In this document: positions 1 through 9,845 of the stretch, piece by piece | Numbering within the stretch: position 1 is the first letter of the stretch | Layout of the letters: every line of letters begins with the position of its first letter | Source: Blattamonas nauphoetae | Lineage: Eukaryota; Preaxostyla; Oxymonadida | NCBI GenBank assembly: GCA_033064195.1 | Contig: JARBJD010000058.1 | Span: forward strand, 248,001-312,000 | DNA length: 64,000 bases | Direction: 5' to 3' | Notes under the pieces: model-generated | Databases searched by the model: none | Seen by the model: only the letters and a program-made list of their open reading frames with translations | Told to the model about the DNA's origin: nothing | Translations under genes and position numbers: made by a program

Positions 1-237
1 ACCAGGTTTGAAAAAGGGATGAATAGGAGAATGTTGGTACAAAGATTGAACTAGCTGAGAAAGCTGGTGATATGCGATTGATTTCTGTGGAACAGGGGGT
101 GATATGTGAGTGTCAGTTTCTATCACAATGTCGGGGCCTTTAAATTGAGAAAAATGGTGAGAAATGGGTGTATTCATCAAACCTTCTTCATTTGGTTGGA
201 GAAATACATTGGTTGAAGAATCCTGTTCAAAATTCAT
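1..237 (-). CDS. N-terminal part of unknown protein, runs off left edge
   Basis: A minus-strand frame opens at an ATG (237-235) and stays open for 79 codons to the window edge. The product begins MNFEQDSSTNVFLQPNEEG and is rich in Gln, Pro, Ser and His, so it is probably a disordered N-terminus. I do not recognise the family. It is divergent from the RAB5IF-like gene, with a shared 159-bp upstream region (238-396). It could be a chance frame, but 79 stop-free codons starting at an ATG with balanced codon use argue for a real gene fragment. Confidence 0.45.
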   Translation of the reverse strand, partial: MNFEQDSSTNVFLQPNEEGLMNTPISHHFSQFKGPDIVIETDTHISPPVPQKSIAYHQLSQLVQSLYQHSPIHPFFKPG

Positions 238-396
238 CGATTTTTGTGACTTCGTGAGATATCCTCCTTGGAACACGGAAAATTTCTAATATACAATAGA
301 AAAGTAATACTGAGAAAGATAGAAGAAAAATACAAAGATTTAGAGAGGAACAGTGCCTTGTTTGATACGGATCTTCGTTTCTTTTGGGTGAATCCG

Positions 397-879
397 ATGT
401 CAGGGAAAAAGACAAAGACCAGCAAGTCAGATGAAAAGAAGGCAGATAAGACATTATGGCAGAAAGTGAAGTCAAGAGACGCACGTTTCACAACAAAAGA
501 AGCCTCTACATATAACTTCTGGTGCAAAATCATCTTGTCCTTGATTTCTGGCACAATTTGCGGAATTATTCCTATCACCGGAATCATTGGTTTTGCCGTG
601 TATCATCTTCGCCATTTTCCTGACAAATATCCATATATTTCTCCCTTTGCTCAGATATGTGATCGTTTTGGTCGTTGGCACTTTCATCGCCACAAGACTG
701 GTTATTCACCTTGATCCAGAGCTAAATCCAAATTTTGACCTGACCGAACTCCTTTTATCAGGTTCTACTTCTTTTTTCTTCATATCTCTCAATAATTGCC
801 GCTTTTCTCAAAAGATATTATATCATCTTTTGCACTGTTTGTACTCACATGGACCATCACCTACACAACTCTCCTGTGA
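397..879 (+). CDS. RAB5IF: RAB5IF/RCAF1 (Rab5-interacting, EMC6-like fold) small membrane protein
   Basis: Three exons (397-599, 655-761, 815-879) join in phase into 124 residues; introns are 55 and 53 nt. The N-terminus MSGKKTK is followed by a basic WQKVKSRDARF segment, a membrane segment reading SLISGTICGIIPITG, a second hydrophobic stretch (VIVLVVGTF) and a C-terminal segment SSFALFVLTWTITYT. This order matches the human RAB5IF/C20orf24 protein (Rab5ip family), which has WGVLPLRGFLG and SFALFMVIWIIFYT at equivalent places and is about the same length. Family members act in the ER membrane with the TMCO1/NOMO-containing multipass translocon and in respirasome assembly. NOMO is also encoded in this window. 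The start is the first ATG before the conserved segment; a longer frame upstream exists but looks noncoding. Confidence 0.8.
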
Positions 880-1061
880 TCTATTTTTCTTCTTGAGATC
901 CCATTCTGTTTAAATCTTTCTGCAATGCAATAAACGAAGAAACATTTCACATATACATTAATTTTTATTTCTGCCGAAATCAACAATTTCCCTTTCACTA
1001 ATGAAGTGATTTGTCGATCATTGAGAGCGTGTTTATCAGCTGTTCGACTTATTGGAAATGA

Positions 1062-2925
1062 ATGCGGTTTGATCACAATCCAAAACAAGAGAAAATGACC
1101 TATCTAAAATCAATGTCAGACAGGGCCAACGAACGAGAAGCGTCATTTGTATCGGGTTCATCAGCCCAAGACTTGCCTGAAACCTCGGGAGGACTCGTCT
1201 CTCTTCGACGTCAACAACGTGGTGAGTTGCTCACCAATATTCGTGAAAGACGTTTTCAAGATGAGCTGAATACAGACAGTTCCCAGCCCCTCTTTGGGAG
1301 TGGTCATAATCCAGGTGCATTCTCAAAAATCATTCCAGTCTGTTCCAACTACAATTCTCATTCTTTAATCATCAAGGATTCTGAACTCCAAAGATCTATT
1401 GAGGGTCTTTCGTCGAACGATCCTCAAGTTGTGTTAAATATGTTGGTTGTTCTTCGAAAGTATCTTCTCCAAGGTGTCACCTCTCTTCTGTCATTCTGCC
1501 TCAGATCAGAACAAGTCAACTCAACAAACATCAGATGTGTTCTCTCCTCTAATCCAAAACTTTATTAATGCTGGAGCCGTTGGCCCAGTTCTTAATATCA
1601 TTAAACTCTCTCAATCAGAACAAATCCTCGAGGAAGCAGCTTGGGTCATCACAAACGTTGCGTGTGGAACGCGTGACCAATGTGATTTCCTCATGAAAAG
1701 TGGTGTTGTGCCAGCTCTGAAAACTTGTCTCACACACTCATCGATGAAGTGTCGCGCACAAGCCCTCTGGGCATTCTCAAATCTGGCTTTGACCTCCACA
1801 ACGTATGTCAGGGTCATAGCCAACGAACATATATTTCTGATGTTCCCACCATCGTTCTATAAACCAGCTTCACCTCTCACAACCACTCAACTTCGAATCC
1901 TGCAACTCACAGGAGCTCTTGCACCAACTCTCTCAGAGCCTGAGTTTAAAGACGATGCAATCCGTGTTCTTCCATTTCTGGTTGACGTCATTCATCCAGC
2001 GTACCCTACGGTCATCTCATCATCACTCCAGACACTTGGCGGGATCCTGAACAACCAGACCCTGATTGATCAAATCAACTTCCACAAATTGTCCAATTCT
2101 CTTACGAAGATACTCCATGGAACATTTGATCTTCACCCAAACAAAGTCAATCTGGCACAGATCATGGAACGGGCACTCGGACTTGTTGGCCAAATGTGCC
2201 AATCAGACAAATGCATTGAATATTTTCTTCACTCCAGAATTTTGAGTGCTCTGTCGACAACTATGTGCTCTGTCAATGAACAAATCCGCAAAAAAACAGC
2301 ATTTGCACTCGGGAATATCTCAGCAGGAACTGCCTCACATAAAGACATGATATTACGCACAGACATCGTGAAACAATATGTCCAGTCCTTTGAGACAGAG
2401 AAACCTAACACACAATCAGACATTCTCATCTTTTTCATGAATCTCTCCGCCACTCCCTCCGCAACTGTACCATTCCTGACGGAAGGGGTGATCCAACTAT
2501 GTATGTCGCAAGTTCGTTCATCAAATCACGCATCCACTGAGCTGCTCGTCATCAGAAACCAGAATATGTCGCTTACCATCCTCGAGAATGTCCTCAAATT
2601 TCTCCCTCGGATTCAACCAGCTTCTGCTACAACAATCATCAAACTGTTCGAGGATCACGACATTATCCCTATAATTGAACAGCTTCGTGGTTCTAGTTCA
2701 AAACAAACCCAAACAATCTCGGAACGCATTTGCCGCAATTGGACAATTATTAAAGAATATGGAGTCAGCTCAATCATCACCGATGATCCACCTCGCAATA
2801 TCCAGAGCAGAGCTCCTATTTCCTTTGGTCAGCCTGGGCCATTTACTGCCACACCAGTCCCGATGTCGCAGATCCAATTACAGAATCCATTTCAAACAAC
2901 CTTCCGTCCAAATGATAACAAGTAG
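1062..2925 (+). CDS. Importin alpha (karyopherin alpha), ARM-repeat NLS receptor
   Basis: Two exons (1062-1473 and 1505-2925) separated by a 31-nt intron whose removal restores frame (phase 1), giving up to 610 residues; ATGs at 1092 and 1110 are alternative starts. The N-terminal part carries a weakly basic importin-beta-binding region (RRQQRGELLTNIRERRFQDE). Armadillo repeats follow, including the classical signature EAAWVITNVACGT and CRA.ALWAFSNLA that form the nuclear-localisation-signal groove. Typical family length is 500-550, so this one is somewhat long. The C-terminus has an FGQPG motif and Pro/Gln-rich tail instead of the usual acidic CAS-binding cluster. It should carry NLS cargo into the nucleus with importin beta. 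Confidence 0.9.
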
Positions 2926-3396
2926 TTTTCTGTGTGATCTCTCTCTTTCTTTCCGATCGTATGACTCCACACCTGTCATCTCGGGCAACAAATCTCGAGT
3001 TGTGCAGAAACGCTTGACATGCACGAACAAAAGGCGGGAACGTGTGCACGAACATCTCCGGGGCATGTCATCTGATAGAATATGTCTGAACAGATTCCGT
3101 TTCATCTTCTTGATTCACTGTTCCTCGCCACCAAAAAACACTTCATCCATTGAAAGACATTCAGAAAGTTTAATTTTTGTAACTATCGAGTCCAAAGTTC
3201 TTTTTCAGGAAGAATGTATTGAGAAACGATTCCGTGTCTTCGTTCAACGATAAAACCCACTCTTCGATTCTTGTTGGATGAATTGGTTCTTTGAGAAGGT
3301 TTACTTGTGAATTTTATTAATAAACCATTGTAAAATCTTGTATAGGCGGCTAACCTCACGGGAATAGTCCCTGGCTCAGGGGGGTCGTCAGCTACA
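2926..3396. other. Intergenic, no gene seen
   Basis: 471 bp between the importin alpha stop and the SCYL-like start. Open frames exist on both strands but none has a recognisable motif or plausible splice partners. It presumably holds the importin 3' UTR and the SCYL upstream region. Confidence 0.6.
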
Positions 3397-6063
3397 ATGA
3401 ACCTTCCTGGTTCTGTGTGGTCGGTATCAGAATCACCAATAAAAGTATGTTTTTCTCCAGGTTTATTCAACGTTCATTCTTCCTCATTATTTTAAATTGA
3501 TATTTCCTAATATTTCTAGAAAAAAGACCAAAATCTTTCGATCTTCTCTTCGAGCTTCCAAAAGGGTTCAGAACATGGAAAACTCGCCCGTGTGATATTT
3601 TATCAACTGTCGTATCATTCTTCGAAATTTTTGCTCGTTTTCATTTCAGAGAGAGGACTCCAGAAAATCAAAAGTTTCCGTCATCCCGGAATTCTGAAAA
3701 TAATTGATTTCAAAGAAGGTGCATCGTCTCTTTCATACACCACAGAGGCTGCAATCCCTCTTTTCTCCATTATCAAGACTTTACCTGAAGCAGACATTAC
3801 CTGGGGACTTCATCAAATCATCGTATGAATCTCACCTATCCTGATCTAGAATACGTCAGAAAACACTAATTTTTCTTGCTGACATGAACACCACTCTTCT
3901 CAATTTGTCCACGTCAACCATTTTCGTTGTTGAGTCGAACGACTGGAAACTCGGCTGTCTTGAACTTCTCACGAGCGACGAAGAAGTCGTCCCTCTCTAT
4001 GGCTTGCTTCCATCTGACCTGAAATCGAAAGTAAACGATTGTTTGCCACCTGAACAGCTCTCAAAAGGACTCAATCTCACGCCAGAAGGAATCAACCAGC
4101 TCTGCTCCTGGTCCCTTGGTTTGACCATAATATTTGCTTCACATCTCCAGGTCATCTCATTTGCGATGTGTTTTCGGTTCCTTTCTCTCCAAATGCATAC
4201 AACCATGCTGCTTTCTCCAAGGTCTCTCTTTCGTCCCCTCACCCTCTCAGACTTACTCGACCGTCCTCAAACGTTTGCTCTCGCCGACTCCAACCGCTCG
4301 GCCAACACTTGACGCGATTCTTGAGTCGCCGCTGTTCAATACTCCTCTCGTGTCGACACTCTCGTTCATGGAAGAACTGCCGCTCAAACAGGAAGAAGAG
4401 AAGCGCATCTTCTTCGGCACTTTCACCCAGAATCTCAACGAAATCTCGCAGAACCTCCTCGAATCGAAGATCCTGCCTTCCATTCTAGTTGACATTGAGA
4501 CATCCAACTCCCTCCACTCCATCACTGCGTGCTTCGTCATCCTCTCCCACATCCAGACCGTCGAGAACACAACCAAGGTGTTCACATCCGGCTCGTCCGA
4601 CAGAGACCAGCAGTCCTCGTTCAACCCGCCTCCCGCCCTCGTCCCGCTCATCGTCAAGCTCTTCCAAACACCCGTCCGCGCTGTCCGCGCTGTCCTCCTC
4701 ACCCACATCTCGTCCTACATCGACCTCATCTCCCCGTCGGTTTTCCAGAAGCAGCTCTTCAGTTGCATCGTGTGCTCCTCTTTTCGTTCAGCCTGTCTTC
4801 CCTTCCGATGCAGATGGCTGGCTTCAAAGACACAAATCCGACTCTCCGCGAACTGACCGTCAAAACGATGGCCAAAATCCCCCACAAAGTCTCTCTTCCC
4901 CGTTCTTCATTTGTTGTGGCTAGGTCACACCAAAACAGCTGCGGCAGGAGATCCTTCGATGCTTGGCCGCCAGTCAAAACGACCCCGAGATCAGGATCCG
5001 AGGGAGCAGTGTAATCTGCATCTCGCTCCTGCTCCCCTCGCTCAACCCGTCCGAGCGTGAAGAGGTGCTTCTCAGCTCGACCCTCCGAGCCATCTCCGAC
5101 CAGACACTCCCCGTGCGCCTCGCAGGAATCAACACAATCAAAGAGAACAGCAGCGCGTTCAAAAACGAGTCGCTCGCGCAGAAGATCATCCCAGCCATCT
5201 CGCCCTTCGCCGTCGATCGGACGATGGAAGTGCGGAAGGAGGTCATCAAACTGCTCAACATCTTCATCGAGGCACTGACCAAGAACAGCGAGCAGATGAC
5301 CGCGCAGGGATTGGACGGTTTGTTCTCCTGTCTTTGATGTCTTGCTGTTCAGCCTCGTCTGCCCCTCCCGTCCCACAACAAGCACCAAACGATTCACACC
5401 AACCACCCTCCACTCGTCCCCAACAACCAGCACACCCACTTCAGCCGCCACATCCCACACCCAACTCTGCGCCAACTCAGCCATTCACTCTCCCCCCTCA
5501 GTCCCTCCAACCACAACCCACATCTCAACCCAAATCACAGTCATCAACACCCGAAAAGCCCAAACAGGAGTACGGCTGGGATGATGACGACAGTCTGCCC
5601 TTCTTCGTGTTCCTTCGCTCTCTTCTTCGCTTCAGGTTTTGTGGTTCCGTCAAACACAGTCATCAGGACACCGGAGGACGATGTTTGGGGGGACGACTGG
5701 GACACACCTGCTCAGCCGCAGACCTCCCCACAATTCGACTGGTCGTCGATGAACAAAACGGAAGAAAAGAAGACTGAGGCCGACATCTTCACGATCAAAC
5801 CACAGCCCAAACAAGCACCGGCCAAGTCGCCGCATTCTCCGTCGCAGTCAAAGAACCCATCGCAGCCAGTCCGTCTCAAGACGCAAACAGCCAAACCCCA
5901 ACCGTCTCAGCCGAAGAAGGAGGAGGCCGTTGGATGGGATGACTCTGATGACGATCTTATTTCTCTGCCGAAAATGGCTGAGCCGCAACAAAAGCCTCCA
6001 ACCCCTTCGAGGCAACGTCCTTCGGATGACGATGATTTGTTCGCTGCTTTTGGCTTGAATTAA
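3397..6063 (+). CDS. SCY1-like (SCYL1/2) pseudokinase with HEAT repeats
   Basis: At least nine exons. Boundaries that agree in phase: 3397-3444, 3520-3822, 3860-4118, 4151-4221, 4251-4769, 4814-4888, 4924-5317, 5353-5592 and 5636-6063; introns are 75, 37, 32, 29, 44, 35, 35 and 43 nt, and the product is about 778 residues. A further 42-nt in-frame intron near 3610-3651 is possible. The kinase-like domain has FRHPGILKIIDF, ITWGLHQIIKTLIFL, DWKLGCLEL and WSLGHLICDVF, matching SCYL proteins and lacking the VAIK, HRD and DFG residues, as expected of this family. Residues about 230-560 are HEAT-like helices (GFKDTNPTLRELTVKTMAKI). The tail is Pro/Gln-rich, with WDDDD and DDLFAAFG-type acidic motifs that may bind coat or adaptor proteins. 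Family members work at the Golgi and in COPI or clathrin traffic, and in tRNA export. Confidence 0.88.
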
Positions 6064-6211
6064 TTGTTATATGTTTTTTTCTCCACTTCACTTCTGTTGA
6101 GCTTCGCATTATCTTCGTTTTTGGTCCGACTTTTTCTTGCTAAACATGTCTTTAGAACAATTAAGAGCACTTTTCGATGAAATGAAAAGGAAGATTTCAG
6201 AAAAGAAAGAT

Positions 6212-6689
6212 TCATTTTGATCCTGGTTTTGAAGGAAAACCACTGTCTCCTCTTCCACGACCAGATCCTCCTCGTCCCCTTCCACGACCACCTCTGAAAT
6301 TTCCTGGGCGTCCTCTTCCACTTGCTTGTTCTGCTGCGACTAATTGAACTGCTTTTGAAACAGTATCATCAGGTACACGGATATTTCTGATCATATTTCC
6401 TCTGATAGTGCATTGTTTAATCCGATTAAAATGTTCAGCATCCTAGAATGTGGTTGAAGAAAAAAGGATCACATCACATGAAAACGGATGAAAATAAGAT
6501 ACTCTTGAGGTACACACAGCGTCTTTAAGAACGATATTCATCCGGAAATCGCATGACATCAACACACCGTTGTAGGTTTCACCGTTTTTAACTTCGATCA
6601 TCTTGTGGGCAAAAATGAAGAAAAAGAAGAGATCATACAACGGGAGAATTCAGGGAACCGCGGAGAACATCTTGAGGGAACAAAGCCAT
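6212..6689 (-). CDS. LSM4: LSM4, U6 snRNA-associated Sm-like protein
   Basis: Three exons on the minus strand (6689-6639, 6601-6503, 6442-6212) give 126 residues with introns of 37 and 60 nt. The Sm1 motif reads MIEVKNGETYNGVLMSCDFRM and Sm2 reads IRGNMIRNIRVPD, nearly identical to LSM4 of animals and yeast. The C-terminus is the usual RGG/Gly-Arg tail (GRGRPGNFRGGRGRGRGG). LSM4 is part of the LSM1-7 ring in cytoplasmic mRNA decay and the LSM2-8 ring on U6 snRNA, so it fits an organism with abundant splicing. The intron placements were chosen because they recreate the NSPVMIEVKNGE junction, aligned to the family NHPMLVELKNGE. Confidence 0.93.
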
Positions 6690-6862
6690 TGAGTTAGAAC
6701 TTGGTTAAACAATAAAACCAGAGTTCAGGATCGAAATCCCACAACGAGAATTTGGATGGGAGAAAATGGCTATGCCAAAGCATAAAATCTCTCAAAGTGA
6801 AGTGTTAGAAAGAAATGGAAAATATAAAAAAAAGAACCAAAATTAAAGTGAGTGTTCTTCTT

Positions 6863-8740
6863 TCAAGACACAGGAATGAGAATAATGCCATCACTATTTC
6901 TCAGTCTGACGTCTGGCTCGTTGATATACATTGAGAGGGACGATGATTCGTGTGATTCAGGATGGACCGAATTAGACCTCTGCACCTGCGCACTCCACTC
7001 ACGGTAGGCTTTCACATAATCATATTCTGGGTCTTCCAACGCTTCCGGCCACACCTGCCCCAGCGGCTCTCTCTCCGACCCTTTCAACGCCAGCCACGTC
7101 GCGGACACAACCACAAACCCCGATCCATAACTCAGCTGCCAAATCTTGTCACCGCGGTTGATCTTTTTTTTCCGCTCGAGGAGAGCAAGCTGGTACCATT
7201 GTGACGACCCTGACAGCAGCCCATAGCGGAAGAGCGTGGAGAGCGGAGGCGAGATCTGCTCGTCGTTCAGGTGGAGGTTGTGCTTGATGTCGGCAATCAG
7301 CTTCAGTCCCCCCGCGTGGATGCAGAAGTGGTTGATGTATTTCGTGAAGTTGATTGTGTACCGCTTCTTCCGTTGGGGGGCGTTGCTGAAGAGCGACAGC
7401 ATTCTGTTCAGCGTCATCAACAGCTGGTCCTGCGCACCGATGACTAGAAACGAGAGAAGGAGAGAGTGAGAAGGGAAGAGGGTGAGAAGGGAAGAGAGTG
7501 AGAAGGGAAGAGGGTGAGAACGAAAACAATGGAAGAGTTGATCTGAACGGAAGGGACGCACACTGTACGGACAGAGCTGGTTGATGTTCATTCTCAGTGC
7601 CACCCCCATCGGCTTTCGAAGAGTCCTGCTCAGCCTCAGTCCAACCTGCCCAAACTCGTCCTCCTCGTTTTGGATCGACGAGAAGCACGAATCGTTGAAC
7701 GCGCAATTCGTTCGGATCGACTTGAGCAGTTTGTACCGCGCTGTCTGCCTCGACTTCGACGTGTTGGAGAGAAGGGCAGCCGACACTCCCCATCGCCACA
7801 TCGTGTTGGCCACAAGATAGTCGTGCTGGTCCCCAAAATAGAAATTGGAGCAGCAGTTGTCTGTCGACACGACGACTGCGTGCAGGTTGTCCCGCGACAG
7901 CATGATCTCGTTCGCCAAGTCGATCCCCAGCATCCCCCCTGACGCCCCCATCCCCGAAAGCTCGTATGCTCGATGGGAAGGCTTCAATTTGTATCTGTTT
8001 GCGATTCGAGCGCAGATGGAAGGTTGGACGGTGAAGGAGGCGCAGGATACGATGAGCAGGTCCAAGTCGCGACGGGGGTCAAACGAGGCGTGCTCTGAAA
8101 AGAGGAGATCAAGTGCACTGAAGATTCCCGTGGTGGCTTCGTCGATTGCCGAGCGGAGGGGGTGGTGAGGATCGAAGCACAGCGGAGGAAGGTATGTCTC
8201 GTCACTGAGCCCGTTATGGTTCAGCAGGAACTTCTGGAAATTAAGAGACTCTTCTGAAAATGCGCCAGAGGCAGTAGCCTTTTGAATAAACAGGTCGTGA
8301 GGAACTTTAGCATGGTTTGGAGGTTGCCAGCAAATATGATCGAGCACATACACTGAACGACCATGGCGTAGCACACTCCATGTTGTGACCATGATCAGTA
8401 CGAGAAATGTAAGAAAAACCGCAAAGTTGTGCGACTGGACAAGAGAACCGATTGATTTGACTGTTTCTCCAGGCCAGAAGAGAGCTGTGAAACTGATGGG
8501 GGCAAAATGCCAGCGAACTCCAATACAAAACACAATTGACAGAATTAAGACCAGAATAGCCCAATCCGACTCGTCAAATGTTCGAAGTGACGGCTTGGTT
8601 CTTGTTGGGATGTAATCTGGATCAAACAAAGACGGAGACGCCGCAGGGAATAAGATATTGTCTGTAATCTCATTTCCGTCATGCTGCTCCTGGTGAGGTT
8701 GAAGGGGCCTCGGTCTATGGAGGAGTGATTCGTTTTCCAT
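6863..8740 (-). CDS. 3-ketoacyl-CoA synthase (FAE1/KCS family) homologue lacking catalytic Cys and Asn
   Basis: Two exons (8740-7564 and 7443-6863) join across a 120-nt intron (phase 1) into 585 residues. Two N-terminal membrane spans precede VYVLDHICWQPPN and LSDETYLPP, the order seen in plant elongase condensing enzymes (VYLVDF..PP, GLGEETYLP). The thiolase-like core is clear: DLLIVSCASFTVQPS, ELSGMGASGGMLGIDLA, HFCIHAGG, RYGLLSGSSQWYQLA and WQLSYGSGF. Plant KCS enzymes use a Cys in GMGCSAG, a His in HAGG and an Asn in RFGNTSSSS. Here these are Ala266, His435 and Leu468, so the condensation chemistry should be impossible by the known mechanism. The frame is otherwise intact. The intron contains a short tandem GAGAAGGGAAGA-type repeat. 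It is probably an ER membrane pseudoenzyme; a new activity cannot be excluded. Confidence 0.85.
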   Translation of the reverse strand: MENESLLHRPRPLQPHQEQHDGNEITDNILFPAASPSLFDPDYIPTRTKPSLRTFDESDWAILVLILSIVFCIGVRWHFAPISFTALFWPGETVKSIGSLVQSHNFAVFLTFLVLIMVTTWSVLRHGRSVYVLDHICWQPPNHAKVPHDLFIQKATASGAFSEESLNFQKFLLNHNGLSDETYLPPLCFDPHHPLRSAIDEATTGIFSALDLLFSEHASFDPRRDLDLLIVSCASFTVQPSICARIANRYKLKPSHRAYELSGMGASGGMLGIDLANEIMLSRDNLHAVVVSTDNCCSNFYFGDQHDYLVANTMWRWGVSAALLSNTSKSRQTARYKLLKSIRTNCAFNDSCFSSIQNEEDEFGQVGLRLSRTLRKPMGVALRMNINQLCPYSVRPFRSDQLFHCFRSHPLPFSLSSLLTLFPSHSLLLSFLVIGAQDQLLMTLNRMLSLFSNAPQRKKRYTINFTKYINHFCIHAGGLKLIADIKHNLHLNDEQISPPLSTLFRYGLLSGSSQWYQLALLERKKKINRGDKIWQLSYGSGFVVVSATWLALKGSEREPLGQVWPEALEDPEYDYVKAYREWSAQVQRSNSVHPESHESSSLSMYINEPDVRLRNSDGIILIPVS

Positions 8741-8886
8741 TATTTTGGGGGGATCAATGTCTGAGCCGATTCGATCTGGAGAATTTCTGATTGGCACTTC
8801 AATCCTTCTCTAATGATGTGTGTGAATTTCACTTCCTATCAGTCGGAATTAAAAGTGTAGGGATCAAAAAATAATAATGGTTTGTG

Positions 8887-9762
8887 ATGAAGCTCCGAAT
8901 TAAAACCGCAGATTCAGACGAAACAGAAATCCAAGGCGATCCCGCTGAAACAGTCGTCGACCTTAAGCATAAGATTTCTCAAGCAAAGCAAATTCCCACC
9001 CCACATCTCACCCTTCTCTTTCGAGGTCGAATTCTATCTGATTCTCTTCAATTAGAAGAATGTGGACTTGTATCTTTCCCTGTTTTCATTCTAGTCCTCG
9101 TTAGAAAGATAATTCGATCATCATGCTTCGTATCTATGATGTGTGATCTCTTATTTTCATTAATCTGTCAGCCTGAAGGGAAATTCGAACTTCAAAATGC
9201 GCGCGAAATCGACAATGATCCTGTTGAGGAGGAGGAAGTTATAGCGGTTCAACCTGCCCCTCTACATCCTCCTGTCGCAGCTCCATGGCAGATTTCTAAC
9301 AATCCAGACGGTTATCGTCTTGGAAACGAAGGAAATGTTGGACAAGGAGATCAACAAGCAGGACAAGAGCCTAATCTTGTTGATCTTCGACGAGAAATGC
9401 TCCGAAATGTTCTTGATAACCAGCAAGTTGCTGGATTACTCGCAGGCATGCCTGACGGTCAAGACATACCACAAAACCATGTACGTCAACAGAACGACAT
9501 TCCTCAAAATGCGCAGGTAAACTGGTTTGTTGGCCAGCAACCACCTCTTAATGAACAAGGCCAGATGCCACCACGCCTCTTTGACCAACAAAATCGCTAT
9601 TATATTCTCCGTGGCCAAGAAGTCGATATCTATGTCCCGCAAGAAGATAAAACACATCTTGATTTCCTTATTGAATCCACACAAGTCAATACAATAAGGG
9701 CGATTGAGATGTACTATGCACATGGACGTGATGTCAACAATGCCATCACAAGTCTGATTTAA
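8887..9762 (+). CDS. UBL-UBA ubiquitin shuttle-type protein
   Basis: Two exons (8887-9129, 9172-9762) with a 42-nt phase-0 intron encode 277 residues. The N-terminal 75 residues form a ubiquitin-like domain (MKLRIKTADSDETEIQGDPA, LTLLFRGRILSDSLQLEECG). The middle is Gln/Asn/Pro-rich with a short LRREMLRNVLDNQQVAGLLAGM helix that could be a reduced STI1-like segment. The C-terminal 40 residues (LDFLIESTQVNTIRAIEMYY..DVNNAITSLI) form a UBA domain. This order is that of Dsk2/ubiquilin and Rad23 proteins, which deliver ubiquitylated clients to the proteasome. The XPC-binding domain of Rad23 is not evident, so I do not give a symbol. The gene is convergent with DDI1, 83 bp between stops. Confidence 0.78.
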   Translation: MKLRIKTADSDETEIQGDPAETVVDLKHKISQAKQIPTPHLTLLFRGRILSDSLQLEECGLVSFPVFILVLVRKIIRSSCFVSMMCDLLFSLICQPEGKFELQNAREIDNDPVEEEEVIAVQPAPLHPPVAAPWQISNNPDGYRLGNEGNVGQGDQQAGQEPNLVDLRREMLRNVLDNQQVAGLLAGMPDGQDIPQNHVRQQNDIPQNAQVNWFVGQQPPLNEQGQMPPRLFDQQNRYYILRGQEVDIYVPQEDKTHLDFLIESTQVNTIRAIEMYYAHGRDVNNAITSLI

Positions 9763-9845
9763 TTGTATCTCCCACACCTCGCTTGCACTTAATTCTCTTG
9801 TTTTTTGTTGACATTTCTCATCGGCTAGATGTGAAATGCTTGAAA

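Noticed and set aside
9073-9097. A 25-nt GT-AG segment in the UBL domain of the UBL-UBA gene
   Set aside because: Splicing it would break the frame and cause a stop; reading through gives the expected final UBL beta strand.
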